Below, one piece after another: positions 62,658-64,000 of a stretch of 64,000 bases of DNA. The stretch is from positions 124,001-188,000 of the forward strand of contig NZ_JAIJZW010000003.1 of assembly GCF_019753765.1 (NCBI RefSeq), read 5' to 3'. This DNA is from Microbacterium marinilacus. Its GTDB lineage: Bacteria; Actinomycetota; Actinomycetes; Actinomycetales; Microbacteriaceae. The first letter of the stretch is position 1, and every line of letters begins with the position of its first letter. Below the pieces are notes generated by a model. That model was not told the origin of the DNA, did no database searches, and saw only the letters and a list, made by a program, of their open reading frames with translations. The position numbers and the translations under genes were made by a program.

Positions 62658-63670
62658 GCTTCCCGGTGCATCGCCCGCGCCGGCTGCGCCGGTCGCCCGC
62701 GGTGCGCCGCCTGATGCACGAGACGCACCTCGTGCCGTCGCAGCTCGTGCTGCCGGCGTTCGTGCGGGAGGGCATCGCCGAGGCCACGGCGATCTCGTCG
62801 ATGCCGGGCGTCCAGCAGCACACGATCGACTCGCTCCGCCGCGCCGCCGTCGAGGCCGCCGAGGCGGGCGTGGGCGGGCTCATGCTGTTCGGCGTGCCGG
62901 CGGTCCGGGACGCGACGGGGTCCGGTGCCGACGACCCGAGAGGGATCCTCAACGTCGCGACAGAGGCGGTCGTCGCGGAGGTCGGCGACGCGCTGGTCGT
63001 GCAGACCGACCTCTGCCTCGACGAGTTCACCGACCACGGCCACTGCGGTGTGCTCGTGGCTGACGAGGAGGCGACCGCCGGCCGCCGACCCGATCAGGTC
63101 CGCGTGGACAACGACGCGACGCTGGAGCGCTACGCCGCGATGGGGTTGGCGCAGGCACGGGCCGGCTCCCACCTGCTCGGCCTGTCCGGGATGATGGACG
63201 GCCAGGTCGCCGCCGTGCGCGAGGCGCTGGACGCCGAGGGGTTCATCGACACGCTCATCCTCGCGTACTCGGCGAAGTACGCCGGTGCGTTCTACGGGCC
63301 CTTCCGGGAGGCCGTCGACTCGCAGCTCACGGGCGACCGTCGCACCTATCAGATGGATCCGGGCAACGGTCGCGAGGGCGTGAAGGAGGCGCTGCTCGAT
63401 GTCGAGGAGGGTGCCGACGTCGTGATGGTCAAGCCCGCCCTGCCCTACCTCGACGTGCTGGCCGAGGTGCGCGCGTCCGTCGACGTGCCGGTGTGGGCCT
63501 ATCAGGTGTCGGGCGAGTACTCGATGGTCGAGGCGGCCGCGGCGAACGGCTGGATCGACCGCCGCGGCGCGATCCTGGAGTCGCTCCTCGGCATCCGTCG
63601 TGCCGGCGCCGACGCGATCCTCACCTATTGGGCCGTCGAGGCGGCGGGCTGGCTCCGCGAGCAGCTCTAG
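62654..63670 (+). CDS. hemB: Delta-aminolevulinic acid dehydratase (porphobilinogen synthase)
   Basis: 338 residues. Condenses two aminolevulinates. The Schiff-base lysines lie in [15 protein letters not shown] (about 206-220) and [11 protein letters not shown] (about 257-267). The metal-site sequence is [14 protein letters not shown]: the first and last Cys of the zinc type are present, but the middle one is Asp, so it is intermediate between zinc and magnesium types. ATGA overlap with hemD. No hemL or hemH follows in the window. Confidence 0.96.
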   Translation: MSFPVHRPRRLRRSPAVRRLMHETHLVPSQLVLPAFVREGIAEATAISSMPGVQQHTIDSLRRAAVEAAEAGVGGLMLFGVPAVRDATGSGADDPRGILNVATEAVVAEVGDALVVQTDLCLDEFTDHGHCGVLVADEEATAGRRPDQVRVDNDATLERYAAMGLAQARAGSHLLGLSGMMDGQVAAVREALDAEGFIDTLILAYSAKYAGAFYGPFREAVDSQLTGDRRTYQMDPGNGREGVKEALLDVEEGADVVMVKPALPYLDVLAEVRASVDVPVWAYQVSGEYSMVEAAAANGWIDRRGAILESLLGIRRAGADAILTYWAVEAAGWLREQL

Positions 63671-63682
63671 GTTCTCCGGCCC

Positions 63683-64000
63683 TCAGGCGGGCGCGACGAG
63701 CGTGACGCCCGGGAAGTACGTCCGGTAGCGCCGTGCGTCGCGGGTGAGGAGCACGAGTCCCTGGTGCGCTGCGTGAGCGCCGATGTAGAAGTCGGGAAGC
63801 GGCGTCACGCGCGCTCCCCCGCGTCGGCGATACCGAGCGAACGCCTTGCCGGCCAGGAACCCGCCCCCGTACGGCAGCGGATCACGGCGGAAGACGCTCT
63901 CGGGTAGTGCGGCATCCGCGTCCGCTGGCGTCTTGAAGCGGACCGACACCTCGGCGAACACGATCGGGTTGATGACGAGCGGTCCTTCATCGGCCGCGTG
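63683..64000 (-). CDS. PIN-domain protein, VapC-like (5' end outside window)
   Basis: 106 residues of the C-terminal part are seen, read in frame from the window edge. GPLVINPIVFAEVSVRF (conserved Glu), PLPDFYIGAHAAHQGLVLLT (Asp) and RDARRYRTYFPGV (Asp) are the PIN acids after the first. The N-terminal LLDTN strand and any antitoxin gene lie beyond the edge. It is convergent with hemB, 12 bases away. Confidence 0.85.
   Translation of the reverse strand, partial: HAADEGPLVINPIVFAEVSVRFKTPADADAALPESVFRRDPLPYGGGFLAGKAFARYRRRGGARVTPLPDFYIGAHAAHQGLVLLTRDARRYRTYFPGVTLVAPA

Overview
The window is about 70% GC and densely packed. Many genes are joined by ATGA or GTGA overlaps. It carries the heme genes of an actinobacterium that uses the coproporphyrin route (hemA, hemE, hemY, hemQ/chdC, hemC, hemD, hemB), a cytochrome bd operon, a single-chain glycyl-tRNA synthetase and many actinobacterial families (DUF2207, DUF3618, Pr6Pr, BlaI/M56). 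Together these point to a Microbacteriaceae chromosome, most likely Microbacterium or a close relative. I see no rRNA, tRNA, prophage, integrase, transposase or CRISPR array.

Layout. 1-6 kb: cytochrome bd oxidase cydA-cydB with cydD (cut by the window edge) on the minus strand, divergent from a blaI-M56 peptidase pair; a BlaI-type palindrome lies between them. 6-13.6 kb: a six-gene plus-strand operon of two luciferase-like flavin monooxygenases and a peptide/nickel-type ABC importer. 13.6-15.8 kb: the two ribulose monophosphate pathway genes (hxlB, hxlA), divergent from an unusual HATPase-LuxR regulator. 15.9-22.3 kb: a large SF2 helicase with a predicted membrane hairpin, a Tat-exported flavin amine oxidase whose domain order is circularly permuted, a Pr6Pr membrane protein and a zinc alcohol dehydrogenase. 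22.5-27 kb: a LysR regulator divergent from a bifunctional PutA. 27-31.5 kb: a short-chain dehydrogenase, a terminal beta-ketoadipate set (pcaI, pcaJ, pcaF) and an IclR regulator. 31.6-41.3 kb: a small hypothetical gene, a two-gene aconitase X operon, an MFS pump, a GNAT protein, small hypotheticals, a luciferase-like oxidoreductase, a VapBC pair, GrpB and glyS. 41.4-49.6 kb: a GntR regulator, then a LacI regulator facing a polyamine-type ABC importer, with an adenosine deaminase-like enzyme and a CapA-like protein downstream. 49.7-54.8 kb: an AAA+ ATPase overlapping a TPR membrane protein, an HhH-GPD repair protein and a DUF2207 protein. 54.8-63.7 kb: the heme cluster, interrupted by three small membrane-associated proteins. 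63.7-64 kb: the C-terminal part of a PIN toxin.

Regulatory and non-coding structure is unusually readable. Most solitary genes, and first genes of operons, that lack a Shine-Dalgarno sequence have a NANNNT hexamer ending exactly six bases before the start codon. This argues for leaderless transcripts and fixes many starts. Palindromic operators can be seen for BlaI, LysR, IclR, LacI and VapB. Three copies of a roughly 70-base nested palindrome are scattered between 42 and 53 kb, a 32-base tandem repeat with an inverted copy precedes the iclR gene, and twin palindromes 31 bases apart sit between two convergent genes. No gap between genes exceeds 300 bases.

The strongest candidates for something new are the permuted amine oxidase, the membrane-anchored helicase, the dispersed nested palindrome and the HATPase-LuxR regulator of the formaldehyde-fixing genes.
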